Positions 52,219 to 59,980 of a stretch of DNA of 64,000 bases are shown one piece after another; the stretch's first letter is position 1, and every line of letters begins with the position of its first letter. The notes under the pieces were generated by a model. That model searched no databases, was not told the origin of the DNA, and saw nothing but the letters and a program-made list of their open reading frames with translations. The DNA lies in contig NZ_JAEULZ010000001.1 of the NCBI RefSeq assembly GCF_016793485.1, positions 607,792-671,791 of the forward strand. The letters are read 5' to 3'. This DNA comes from Mesorhizobium sp. Lineage in GTDB: Bacteria > Pseudomonadota > Alphaproteobacteria > Rhizobiales > Rhizobiaceae. Both the position numbers and the translations under genes were made by a program.

Positions 52219-53585
52219 TGACCGCGCGTATCCTCGTCGTCGACGACATCCCGGCAAACGTCAAACTGCTGGAAGTCCGGCTGTTGGCCGAATATTTCGA
52301 CGTGCTGACCGCGTCGAACGGCGTCGACGCCATCGAGACCTGCGAGAACGGCAAGGTGGACGTCGTTCTGCTCGACGTGATGATGCCAGACATGGACGGC
52401 TTCGAGGTCTGCCGCAGGCTGAAGAGCGACCCGGCGACTTCGCATATTCCCGTCGTGATGGTGACAGCTCTCGACCACGTCTCCGACCGCATACGCGGGT
52501 TGCAGGCAGGTGCGGACGATTTCCTCACCAAGCCTGTGAACGACCTGCAGCTCATGACGCGGGTGCGCAGCCTTGTCAGGCTGAAGATGCTGACCGACGA
52601 ACTACGCCTGCGTGCCTCCACCACTCGCAACATCGGGATTGAGGAACTGCTTGCCCGCCGAGAGCCTGCGACTGAACAGAAGCCGCGTGTGCTGCTGATC
52701 GACGAACAGCCTGAAAACGGACGGCGTATCGGCGAAATGCTGGGCGATATCGCCGAACTGGAAATCGCCAATGACCCGCATGTCGGCTTTTTCCGGGCTG
52801 CCGAAGGCGGGTTCGAGTGCATCGTCGTTTCGACCGGGTTCGCGGAATTCGATCCGCTGAGGCTTTGCTCGCAGCTTCGGTCCATGGACGCCACGCGTTT
52901 CGTGCCGATCATACTCCTGGCCGGCGAGGGCGAGGACGAACGGATCGTGCGCGGCCTTGAGCTCGGCATCAACGACTACCTCACGCGACCGATCGATCAG
53001 CAGGAGCTGACGGCCCGGCTGCGTACGCAGGTGCGGCGCAAGCGTTACAACGACCATCTCAGGCAGAGCGTGACACAGACGATCGAGATGGCTGTCACGG
53101 ACCCGCTGACCGGCCTGCACAACCGCCGCTATCTCGACAGCCATCTGCAGACGCTTTTCGACCGTGCCGTAGCGCGCCGTCGTCCGCTATCCCTGTTGAT
53201 CACCGACATCGACCGCTTCAAGTCGATCAACGACAGCCATGGCCATGACGGCGGCGACGTCGTTCTGCGCGAATTTGCGCAACGACTGCGGAAGAACGTT
53301 CGCGGCATCGACTTGGCCTGTCGGTTCGGCGGCGAGGAGTTTGTTGTCGTAATGCCTGATACCGACGCGGCAATCGCCCAGAAGGTCGCCGAGCGGGTGC
53401 GCGCCGAGATCGCAGACAGGCCTTTTCTGATCGGCGAACTGAAGATTCCCGTCACCGTAAGCGTCGGAGTCTCGTCATTGCGGCACGGCGTCGATTCGAT
53501 GGCGGATTTGCTGAAGCGCGCGGATGTTGCGCTCTATGAGGCCAAAAGCGGCGGCCGCAACCGCGTAGTAGCAAAGGCTGCCTGA
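52218..53585 (+). CDS. pleD: Diguanylate cyclase response regulator PleD
   Basis: A 455-residue protein with two receiver domains and a GGDEF domain. The first receiver has D53 in LLDVMMPDMD. The second (from VLLIDEQPENG) lacks the phospho-acceptor Asp, as in Caulobacter PleD. The cyclase active site is GGEEF, and an I-site RGID lies five residues before it, so product inhibition by c-di-GMP is likely. It drives the motile-to-sessile transition downstream of DivJ. Confidence 0.94.
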   Translation: MTARILVVDDIPANVKLLEVRLLAEYFDVLTASNGVDAIETCENGKVDVVLLDVMMPDMDGFEVCRRLKSDPATSHIPVVMVTALDHVSDRIRGLQAGADDFLTKPVNDLQLMTRVRSLVRLKMLTDELRLRASTTRNIGIEELLARREPATEQKPRVLLIDEQPENGRRIGEMLGDIAELEIANDPHVGFFRAAEGGFECIVVSTGFAEFDPLRLCSQLRSMDATRFVPIILLAGEGEDERIVRGLELGINDYLTRPIDQQELTARLRTQVRRKRYNDHLRQSVTQTIEMAVTDPLTGLHNRRYLDSHLQTLFDRAVARRRPLSLLITDIDRFKSINDSHGHDGGDVVLREFAQRLRKNVRGIDLACRFGGEEFVVVMPDTDAAIAQKVAERVRAEIADRPFLIGELKIPVTVSVGVSSLRHGVDSMADLLKRADVALYEAKSGGRNRVVAKAA

Positions 53586-54002
53586 CGCAGCGGCAAGTAA
53601 CCTTAAAGTCAAGCCTCTCCCGATCCGGTATTTACCTTAATCCAAGCGACATCCGTCGCGTGGTTAAGAAAGTATTGATTTTGCAGGATCTCTGGGCGAT
53701 TGTGGTTCCATCAGAACAGGTGGCGGAACGGGGAAACGATGGACCGTATCACCTGAGAAATACCCCATGATGCTCAGGTCCGCCGCATCTCCTGGGTCCG
53801 TGGGGTTGGCCGGCCGGCGCTGGCACATAGTGGCCTCCTCGTACCGCTGCCAACCGCCGACCGGCCCCCTCATTTTTGCTTACAAATCGAGTCATAAAAC
53901 CGCGCTAAGCGGCGGTTATTTTTTAGGAACCGGTTTTTGCAGGAGTGATGGTCGACCGGCCAATAGCGCGGTCCTTCGATGTAGACGATCATGTAAACAA
54001 AA
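53586..54002. other. Intergenic region after pleD with two inverted repeats
   Basis: About 415 bp. A perfect 7-bp dyad (ACCTGAG at 53751-53757 with CTCAGGT at about 53773-53779) and a terminator-like hairpin (AACCGC with GCGGTT near 53898-53917, then ATTTTTT) are seen. No frame has a convincing ribosome site. A small RNA ending at the hairpin is possible but not shown. Confidence 0.4.
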
Positions 54003-54027
54003 ACGCCGCCCGAAGGCGGCGTTTTGA
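54003..54027 (-). terminator. Intrinsic terminator after rpmG
   Basis: Stem ACGCCGCC with GGCGGCGT and a 4-nt loop. T runs follow in both directions, so it may work for both strands. Confidence 0.8.
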
Positions 54028-54048
54028 TTTCCAATCGGAAAACCGATC

Positions 54049-54216
54049 TTACTTGATCTTGGTTTCCTTGAACTCGACGTGCTTCTTGGCGACCGGGTCG
54101 TACTTGCGGAACGACAGCTTGTCGGTCTTCGTGCGGCTGTTCTTGCTCGTCACGTAGAAGAAGCCGGTATCGGCGGTCGACAGAAGCTTGATCTTGAGTT
54201 TTGCAGCCTTGGCCAT
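54049..54216 (-). CDS. rpmG: 50S ribosomal protein L33
   Basis: A 55-residue ribosomal protein: [20 protein letters not shown], with [20 protein letters not shown] and [12 protein letters not shown]. It lacks zinc-binding cysteines, so it is the Zn-independent form. Too short for normal gene length cut-offs but unmistakable. Confidence 0.93.
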   Translation of the reverse strand: MAKAAKLKIKLLSTADTGFFYVTSKNSRTKTDKLSFRKYDPVAKKHVEFKETKIK

Positions 54217-54342
54217 CTTTTAGGTCCGTTCGATGTCTGGAGTTTGTGCCGCTTCGACGCGGACGAGGTCCGGACGCGGAAAACTTGGCGCGACACATAA
54301 AGATCGCCACCCGAAAGTCAAGCCTTCGCGGGACCTCGGCTT

Positions 54343-55533
54343 TCAGCCGATGCGGTGGCGCATGCCGGGCAGGGTGCGGCAGATGACCAGAACGATGTAG
54401 GCCGCAAAGAAGAAGCTGAGCGACCAACCGAAGCCATTCGTACCGAAAAGGTCCATGCCTATGCCCACGGCCTGCGGGCCGACAACCATGCCAAGCCCGT
54501 AACACAGGACGAAAGCCGCGTTGGCGGAGGCCAGGTCGCGCCCGGTGAGGCGTGATCCCAGATGAGCGAGCCCGACAGTGTAAAGAGCCGCGACCGCGCC
54601 TCCCCAGAGAAACAGGAGAAGCGCCATGACGTGCCAATTGGACATGAGGTGCGGCATCAGCAGGGTGCCGATGAGGCCAACAATGGCGCAGACGAGCAAA
54701 AGGTGGCGCCTGTCCCGGATCCTGTCGCTGAGCATTCCCATGGGGATCTGCATCATGACGTTGCCCAGACCGATCATGCTCAGCAGAAGCGCCGCGTCGG
54801 CTTCCGAATAGCCGATGCGCGAGCCATAGACGGGAAACAGCGCGAAACCGCCGGTTTCGACCGCCCCGAAAACGAGAACGGCGGCGGTTGCCGAGGGAAC
54901 CAGCCAGATAAAACGAATGAATGACGTCGGTTGCTCTGCATCGCTTGCATGGATTTCCGGGCTTTCTCGCCAGGCCGCAAGCACCGGAATGCCCGCAAGG
55001 GCGACAAGCACGAAGGTAATTCCGAACGGCAGGAAGCCCTGGCTGCCGATCTGCGCAAACAGCCACGGCCCTCCTGCAAATCCCAGCGCCAATACCGTTC
55101 CGTAGATGCCGAGAACGAAACCGCGCCGGCGTGGGGGCGCAGACGAACTGATCCAGAACTCCGAGAGAATGAAGAGGACCGTCAAGGCGAAGTGGAGGAT
55201 CGCCCGCAACGGAAACCACATCCAGAAGCTGGATGCGAAGAAGAACCCGGCAAAGGCGACGGCGCCGATCAGGATCATCGCAAGCATCGTCCACACGACC
55301 CCGAACCGGATGGCGAGCGGGGTCGCGAACGGCGCGGCGATGATCGACGCAACGCCGGCAATTGCGGTGTTCAGGCCGATCATCGTGGCCGAAATGCCAC
55401 GCGATTCGAGAATGACGCTGAGAAGCGGCATTCCGAGCCCGATGGCGATGCCGACGACGCTGATCGAGGAGATGGCCGCCGAAATGGGCAACCAGTGCAG
55501 TTTATCCGGATCCTTGGCGAGGGGGCTGTGCAT
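54343..55533 (-). CDS. MFS transporter
   Basis: A 396-residue membrane protein with 12 predicted helices in two halves. MLSDRIRDRRHLLL between helices 8 and 9 and the N-half loop FATPLAIRFGVVW match the MFS loop motif. It resembles the YfkF/ UMF-type or sugar-efflux branches, but the substrate cannot be told. Confidence 0.85.
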   Translation of the reverse strand: MHSPLAKDPDKLHWLPISAAISSISVVGIAIGLGMPLLSVILESRGISATMIGLNTAIAGVASIIAAPFATPLAIRFGVVWTMLAMILIGAVAFAGFFFASSFWMWFPLRAILHFALTVLFILSEFWISSSAPPRRRGFVLGIYGTVLALGFAGGPWLFAQIGSQGFLPFGITFVLVALAGIPVLAAWRESPEIHASDAEQPTSFIRFIWLVPSATAAVLVFGAVETGGFALFPVYGSRIGYSEADAALLLSMIGLGNVMMQIPMGMLSDRIRDRRHLLLVCAIVGLIGTLLMPHLMSNWHVMALLLFLWGGAVAALYTVGLAHLGSRLTGRDLASANAAFVLCYGLGMVVGPQAVGIGMDLFGTNGFGWSLSFFFAAYIVLVICRTLPGMRHRIG

Positions 55534-55800
55534 GTATGCGGTCTGGCCGTATGCGATCTGGTCCGGGCGTTGTGTCTATTGCCGAGAACAAAGTCCGGGA
55601 CGGCAATGCCGTTCCCGGGACCGCATGTCAATGCATGGAGGCAGAATGATGTCACAGGCGGGCAGAGGGCTCATCAGGAGATGTTCGCCGACTGATTTGC
55701 GAGCATACGCAATCAGCGGACTATGCGCGCCCGATTGAGATGGTATTGTGCCGGTCAGGGAGCCGCGTGGTCGCGGCGGGAAAAGGTTGAGAGGACGGCG

Positions 55801-56478
55801 ATGTTGAGAGCTCTTTTGAATGTCTTGGCTATCGTTGCCGGCATTCTGCTGATTCCGGCTGCGGCCTTTGCCTGCGAGGGCGGCAAGGTGCTGATGGAGG
55901 ACAACTTCAGCAAGCTGAACCGCGCCTGGGGGGTCGCAGTCGACCCCAAGCTGGAGCGCATCGATGGCGAAGGGCTTTCGACAGACTATCCGCCAGGAAC
56001 CGTCAAGCGGGCGATCAGCCAGTGGGGTTTCTTTGACAATGCAGTGGTCTGCGCGACCTACAAGGTGACATACAACTGCACCGACGCCGACCGTTGCGAG
56101 ACGCAACCCTACGTGGGGCTCATCGTGTGGGGCGTCGACCTTGAAAACTACTATGCCTTCGAAGTCGCTCCGCTTGTCGGCATCTACAGCGTGCAACGCT
56201 TGCAGAACAACAAGTGGCTGACGCCTGTGAACTGGACCGCGCTGCCCGGCAACCGAAAATTCGCCGCCGGCGACGAGGTGAAGCTATCCGCAGACATGAA
56301 GGGCAACATGGTGACTTTCAAGGTGGACAACCGCCCGGTGATCGAGTTTGAGGCGGCGGCCCCGGAAGGCGGCTCGCTGGTCGGATTCGAGCTTGCAGCG
56401 GCTCAGACCGGACGGTCGAAGACGCAGCTTAACCTGTCGCGTTTCGAGGTGCGGGAACTGGCGCCGGAATCGCAGTAA
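55801..56478 (+). CDS. Secreted beta-jelly-roll protein (DUF1080-like)
   Basis: A 225-residue exported protein. Residues 1-24 are a signal peptide (LNVLAIVAGILLIPAAAFAC). The mature part alternates beta strands (YVGLIVWGVDLENYYAFEVA, VTFKVDNRPVIEFEAAAPEG), as in LamG or 3-keto-disaccharide hydrolase-like jelly rolls. No catalytic motif is recognised; carbohydrate or surface binding is plausible. GAGAGGACGGCG precedes the ATG. Confidence 0.65.
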   Translation: MLRALLNVLAIVAGILLIPAAAFACEGGKVLMEDNFSKLNRAWGVAVDPKLERIDGEGLSTDYPPGTVKRAISQWGFFDNAVVCATYKVTYNCTDADRCETQPYVGLIVWGVDLENYYAFEVAPLVGIYSVQRLQNNKWLTPVNWTALPGNRKFAAGDEVKLSADMKGNMVTFKVDNRPVIEFEAAAPEGGSLVGFELAAAQTGRSKTQLNLSRFEVRELAPESQ

Positions 56479-56490
56479 GCAGAAGGTCGG

Positions 56491-57246
56491 TCAGAGCATG
56501 TCGCGCACGAACGTCTTGCGCACCATGCGGTAGCAGGGTGTAGGGCCGCCCGGCGAAAGCGCCGGGTCGGCGGCAAGGCGCTTTTCCAGTTCGCCCAACA
56601 CGGTGCGCGTGATTTCGGGCGCGTCGGCCTGTTTCGCATCGGCGATCGGCAGCCAGACCAGTTCCTCGAGTTCGTCTGTCGGACCGCCGCCGGGCAGTTC
56701 GACGGCCACGTCTTCGCGCCATGCTGCGAGGAAGCGCGTATCGAAGCGGCGCACGCGGCCAGGCGGCGTGATGGCGCGCGCGATCATGCGCAGGCCCGCA
56801 AGCGCCGGCCGCACGTCGTGATCGGCGAAGGCTTGCCACTCAGCCCTGCCGGCAACGAACGGGCCTCGTTCGCCGATCAGCAGCCCCGCTTCCTCGAAGG
56901 TCTCGCGCACGGCCGAGAGCGCGATGGCGCGCGCGCGCGCAAGGCTCGTGCGGCCAGATCCGGCCGTCAGCTTCGCTTCCTCATGCGGATGCAACCCTGA
57001 GGCGACAGCGACGCGGCTATCGGCCGGGTCGGTGCGGCCGCCGGGAAATACGAACTTTCCAGGCATGAAGGCGTGGCGCATGTGGCGGCGGCCCATAAGA
57101 ACGCGCACGTCATCGCCGCTGCGGTCTAGCAGCATCAACGTACCAGCATCGCGCGGTCGCAGTGGCCCTGGGCCGAGCGCCTTGGCTTCCAGCCGGTCAA
57201 CCTCCGCCTTCGACAGTCCTTCCATGGAAGGCGGGTCCGCGCTCAC
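56491..57246 (-). CDS. Nudix hydrolase
   Basis: A 251-residue Nudix protein. The box is FPGGRTDPADSR split by an insert of about 40 residues from AVRETFEEAGLLIGE, the E-x7-REUxEEXGU part, as in the NUDT19/CoA-pyrophosphatase-like group. The GTG start overlaps the DUF983 stop (GTGA), suggesting coupling; an ATG at 57225 is the alternative. Substrate unknown. Confidence 0.82.
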   Translation of the reverse strand: MSADPPSMEGLSKAEVDRLEAKALGPGPLRPRDAGTLMLLDRSGDDVRVLMGRRHMRHAFMPGKFVFPGGRTDPADSRVAVASGLHPHEEAKLTAGSGRTSLARARAIALSAVRETFEEAGLLIGERGPFVAGRAEWQAFADHDVRPALAGLRMIARAITPPGRVRRFDTRFLAAWREDVAVELPGGGPTDELEELVWLPIADAKQADAPEITRTVLGELEKRLAADPALSPGGPTPCYRMVRKTFVRDML

Positions 57247-57677
57247 ATCTCCGGATGGGTTTCTAGCGCGTCGCGCTCGCCGCCGAAGCCGTGCATGTAC
57301 AGCGCCCATTGCAGGCCGACGACGGAGCCCTTCACAGGGCGAAGCATTCCGATCGCCATCACGATGGTCAGCGGCACCCAGATCGCCAGATGCTGCCAGG
57401 TTGACAGCGTGCTGGTCGCCTCAAAACTCATGAAGGCACCGACGATGACGTGACCGACGATCACCACCACGATATAGGCGGGCAGGTCGTCGGCGCGATG
57501 GTGGTGAAATTCTTCGCCGCAGCGGTCGCAGGCAGGCGCAACCTTCAAGAAGCCGTCGAACAGCTTGCCCTCGCCGCATTTCGGGCACCTGCAGCGCAGG
57601 CCGTTGAGAACCGCGTTCCAGAGAGGGCGGGCAGGACGACCGGTGTGATTCACGCCGCCGAATACCTGCTGTTCCAT
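57243..57677 (-). CDS. DUF983 family zinc-finger membrane protein
   Basis: A 144-residue protein with CRCPKCGEGKLFDG and ACDRCGEEFHHHRADD, the four-Cys zinc motif of DUF983, followed by two membrane helices (AYIVVVIVGHVIVGAFM and LAIWVPLTIVMAIGML). Located between rnr and the Nudix gene, an arrangement common in Rhizobiales. Function unknown. The ATG at 57675-57677 lies 1 bp from the rnr stop. Confidence 0.87.
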   Translation of the reverse strand: MEQQVFGGVNHTGRPARPLWNAVLNGLRCRCPKCGEGKLFDGFLKVAPACDRCGEEFHHHRADDLPAYIVVVIVGHVIVGAFMSFEATSTLSTWQHLAIWVPLTIVMAIGMLRPVKGSVVGLQWALYMHGFGGERDALETHPEM

Positions 57678-57678
57678 T

Positions 57679-59976
57679 TCATCGTCTCCTGCGGTTGCGC
57701 GGCTGCGAAGCGCGCTCGCGAACCCGTCTGCCCGATTTCGATTTGTGGAATGAGCGTTTCGAGCCGGGCAGGGGCTTCGGTTCACTCAACATTTCGAAAC
57801 GCATCGCACCGGCCAGCGGCGCGACTTCGACCAGTTTCACCTCGACATGATCGGCAAGCTGGAAACCCTTGCCGGAATTGCTGCCGAAGAGCGCACGGGC
57901 CGCTTCGTCGAAATGGTAATAATCATCTCCAAGCGAAGATATAGGTATGAAACCATCCGCGCCGTACTGCGGCAATTGGACAAATAGTCCCGATTTCGTC
58001 ACGCCGGATATGCGCGCCTCGAAGGTCTGGTCGATCTGTTCCGACAGGAAGGCGGCGACGAGCCGATCCACAGTCTCGCGCTCTGCCGCCATGGCGCGCC
58101 GCTCGGTAGCCGAAATCAGGCCGGAGATTTCCTCAAGCCGCTCTTCTTCCGACTGGGTGATGCCGTCGGGGCCGAGCTTCAGTGAAGAGATCAGCGCGCG
58201 GTGCACGATGAGGTCGGCGTAGCGGCGGATTGGCGAGGTGAAATGCGCGTAGCGGCGCAGGTTCAGGCCGAAATGCCCGAGATTTTCGGGTGAATAGATC
58301 GCCTGGCTCTGCGTGCGCAGCACGACTTCGTTGACCAGCGCCTGATTCTCCGCGCCTTCCACCTGCGCGAGGATGCCGTTGAACTGGCGCGGCGTGAGGT
58401 CGGCTCCGCGCGCAAGCGACATGCCGAGCGTGGCGAGGAACTCGCGCAGAGATTCCTGCTTGGCGAGCGAAGGCGCGTCGTGGACGCGGTAGACGAGCGG
58501 CTGGCGCTTGGCCTCCAGCGTCTCGGCTGCGGCCACGTTGGCCTGGATCATGAACTCCTCGATCAGCTTGTGGGCATCGAGTCGATCGGGGACGATGACG
58601 CGGTCGACCGTGCCGTCGGGCTTCAGCAGGATCTTGCGCTCGGGAAGGTCGAGTTCGAGCGGATGACGCGACTCGCGCCCGCGTTTCAGGATCGCATAGG
58701 CGTCCCATAATGGGCGCAGCACCGTGTCGAGAATCGGGCCGGTGACCTCGTCGGGCGCGCCGTCGATCGCGGCCTGCGCCTGCGGGTAGGCGAGGCGGGC
58801 GGCGGATTTCATCATGACGCGGTGGAACGCGTGCCTGATCTTGCGGCCCTCGGCGCTGAAGGTCATGCGCACGGCCATGGCGGGTCGCTCGACGCCTTGG
58901 CGGAGCGAGCACAAGTCGTTGGAGATGCGCTCGGGCAGCATGGGCACGACGCGGTCCGGGAAATAGACGGAGTTGCCGCGCTTCAGCGCCTCGCGGTCGA
59001 GTGCCGAACCCGGCACGACATAGGCTGCGACGTCGGCGATGGCGACGGTGACGATGACGCCGCCCAGATTCGCCTCGTCGGTGTCCGGCTCCGCGTGGAC
59101 AGCGTCGTCATGGTCCTTGGCGTCGGCGGGGTCGATGGTGATGAGCGGCAGGTCGCGCCAGTCTTCGCGGCCTTTCATCGTCGCAGGCTTCACCGCCTCG
59201 GCCTCGGCCAGCACCTCAGGCGGGAAGATGTGCGGGATTTCGTGCGCGTGGATGGCGATCATCGAGACCGCCTTCTCCGACGTCAGGGAACCGAGTTTTT
59301 GCAGAACGCGGGCGCGCGGCAGGCCGTAGCGGGACGACGAGGTCTGCTCGACCTCTACGAGATCGCCTTTTTCCGCGCCGTTGAGATCGTCGCGGGCGAC
59401 TATCATCTCTGATTGCCTGCGTTCGACCGGCTCGATGCGGAAGGAGCCGTCGTCCAACTGGCGCAGCACGCCGAGCACGGCTTCGGCACGACGCTCGAAC
59501 ACCTTCATGACGCGGCCGGTATAGGCCGGGCCTTCGTCCTCGCCGGTTGCAAAGGTTTTCGCCAGCACACGGTCGCCCACGCCGGGAGCGGGGCCGCTGC
59601 GGGAAGGGCGGAGCAAGACGACGGGCGCTTCGCCGAAGCGCGACTGGTCCCATTCCGAGGGCCGGGCAAGCAGGCCGCCATCGGCGTCGCGCGCGTGGAT
59701 TTCGAGGACGGTGACAGGCGGCAGGCCCCCGGGGCGCGACAGGCGCTTGCGCTCCTTGGTCAGCAGACCCTCGTCCTGCAGATCGCGCAGCATGTCCTTG
59801 AGCCAGACGCGGTCGTCACCCTTCAGCGAAAAGGCCTTCGCGATCTCGCGCTTGCCTGCGCGGTCGGGGTTCTGCGCGATGTATTTGAGGATGTCTTCCT
59901 TCGACGGACGGAAGTCACCTTTGGGCGCCGCGCGTTTGGCGGCGGGTTTTCCGGTTCCGGGTATCCGCCGCGCCAA
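57679..59976 (-). CDS. rnr: Ribonuclease R
   Basis: A 765-residue 3'-5' exoribonuclease. An N-terminal winged helix (DILKYIAQNPDRAGKREIAK) and cold-shock-like domains precede the RNB domain, whose metal site is in LITIDPADAKDHDDAVHAEP. The S1 domain (FEARISGVTKSGLFVQLPQY) and a basic tail close it. It degrades structured RNA. It lies directly behind topA, usual for Rhizobiales. Confidence 0.93.
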   Translation of the reverse strand: MARRIPGTGKPAAKRAAPKGDFRPSKEDILKYIAQNPDRAGKREIAKAFSLKGDDRVWLKDMLRDLQDEGLLTKERKRLSRPGGLPPVTVLEIHARDADGGLLARPSEWDQSRFGEAPVVLLRPSRSGPAPGVGDRVLAKTFATGEDEGPAYTGRVMKVFERRAEAVLGVLRQLDDGSFRIEPVERRQSEMIVARDDLNGAEKGDLVEVEQTSSSRYGLPRARVLQKLGSLTSEKAVSMIAIHAHEIPHIFPPEVLAEAEAVKPATMKGREDWRDLPLITIDPADAKDHDDAVHAEPDTDEANLGGVIVTVAIADVAAYVVPGSALDREALKRGNSVYFPDRVVPMLPERISNDLCSLRQGVERPAMAVRMTFSAEGRKIRHAFHRVMMKSAARLAYPQAQAAIDGAPDEVTGPILDTVLRPLWDAYAILKRGRESRHPLELDLPERKILLKPDGTVDRVIVPDRLDAHKLIEEFMIQANVAAAETLEAKRQPLVYRVHDAPSLAKQESLREFLATLGMSLARGADLTPRQFNGILAQVEGAENQALVNEVVLRTQSQAIYSPENLGHFGLNLRRYAHFTSPIRRYADLIVHRALISSLKLGPDGITQSEEERLEEISGLISATERRAMAAERETVDRLVAAFLSEQIDQTFEARISGVTKSGLFVQLPQYGADGFIPISSLGDDYYHFDEAARALFGSNSGKGFQLADHVEVKLVEVAPLAGAMRFEMLSEPKPLPGSKRSFHKSKSGRRVRERASQPRNRRRR

Positions 59977-59980
59977 AGCG

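Noticed and set aside
53664-53873. A 69-codon minus-strand frame
   Set aside because: It has no convincing ribosome site and spans the ACCTGAG/CTCAGGT dyad; composition does not look coding.
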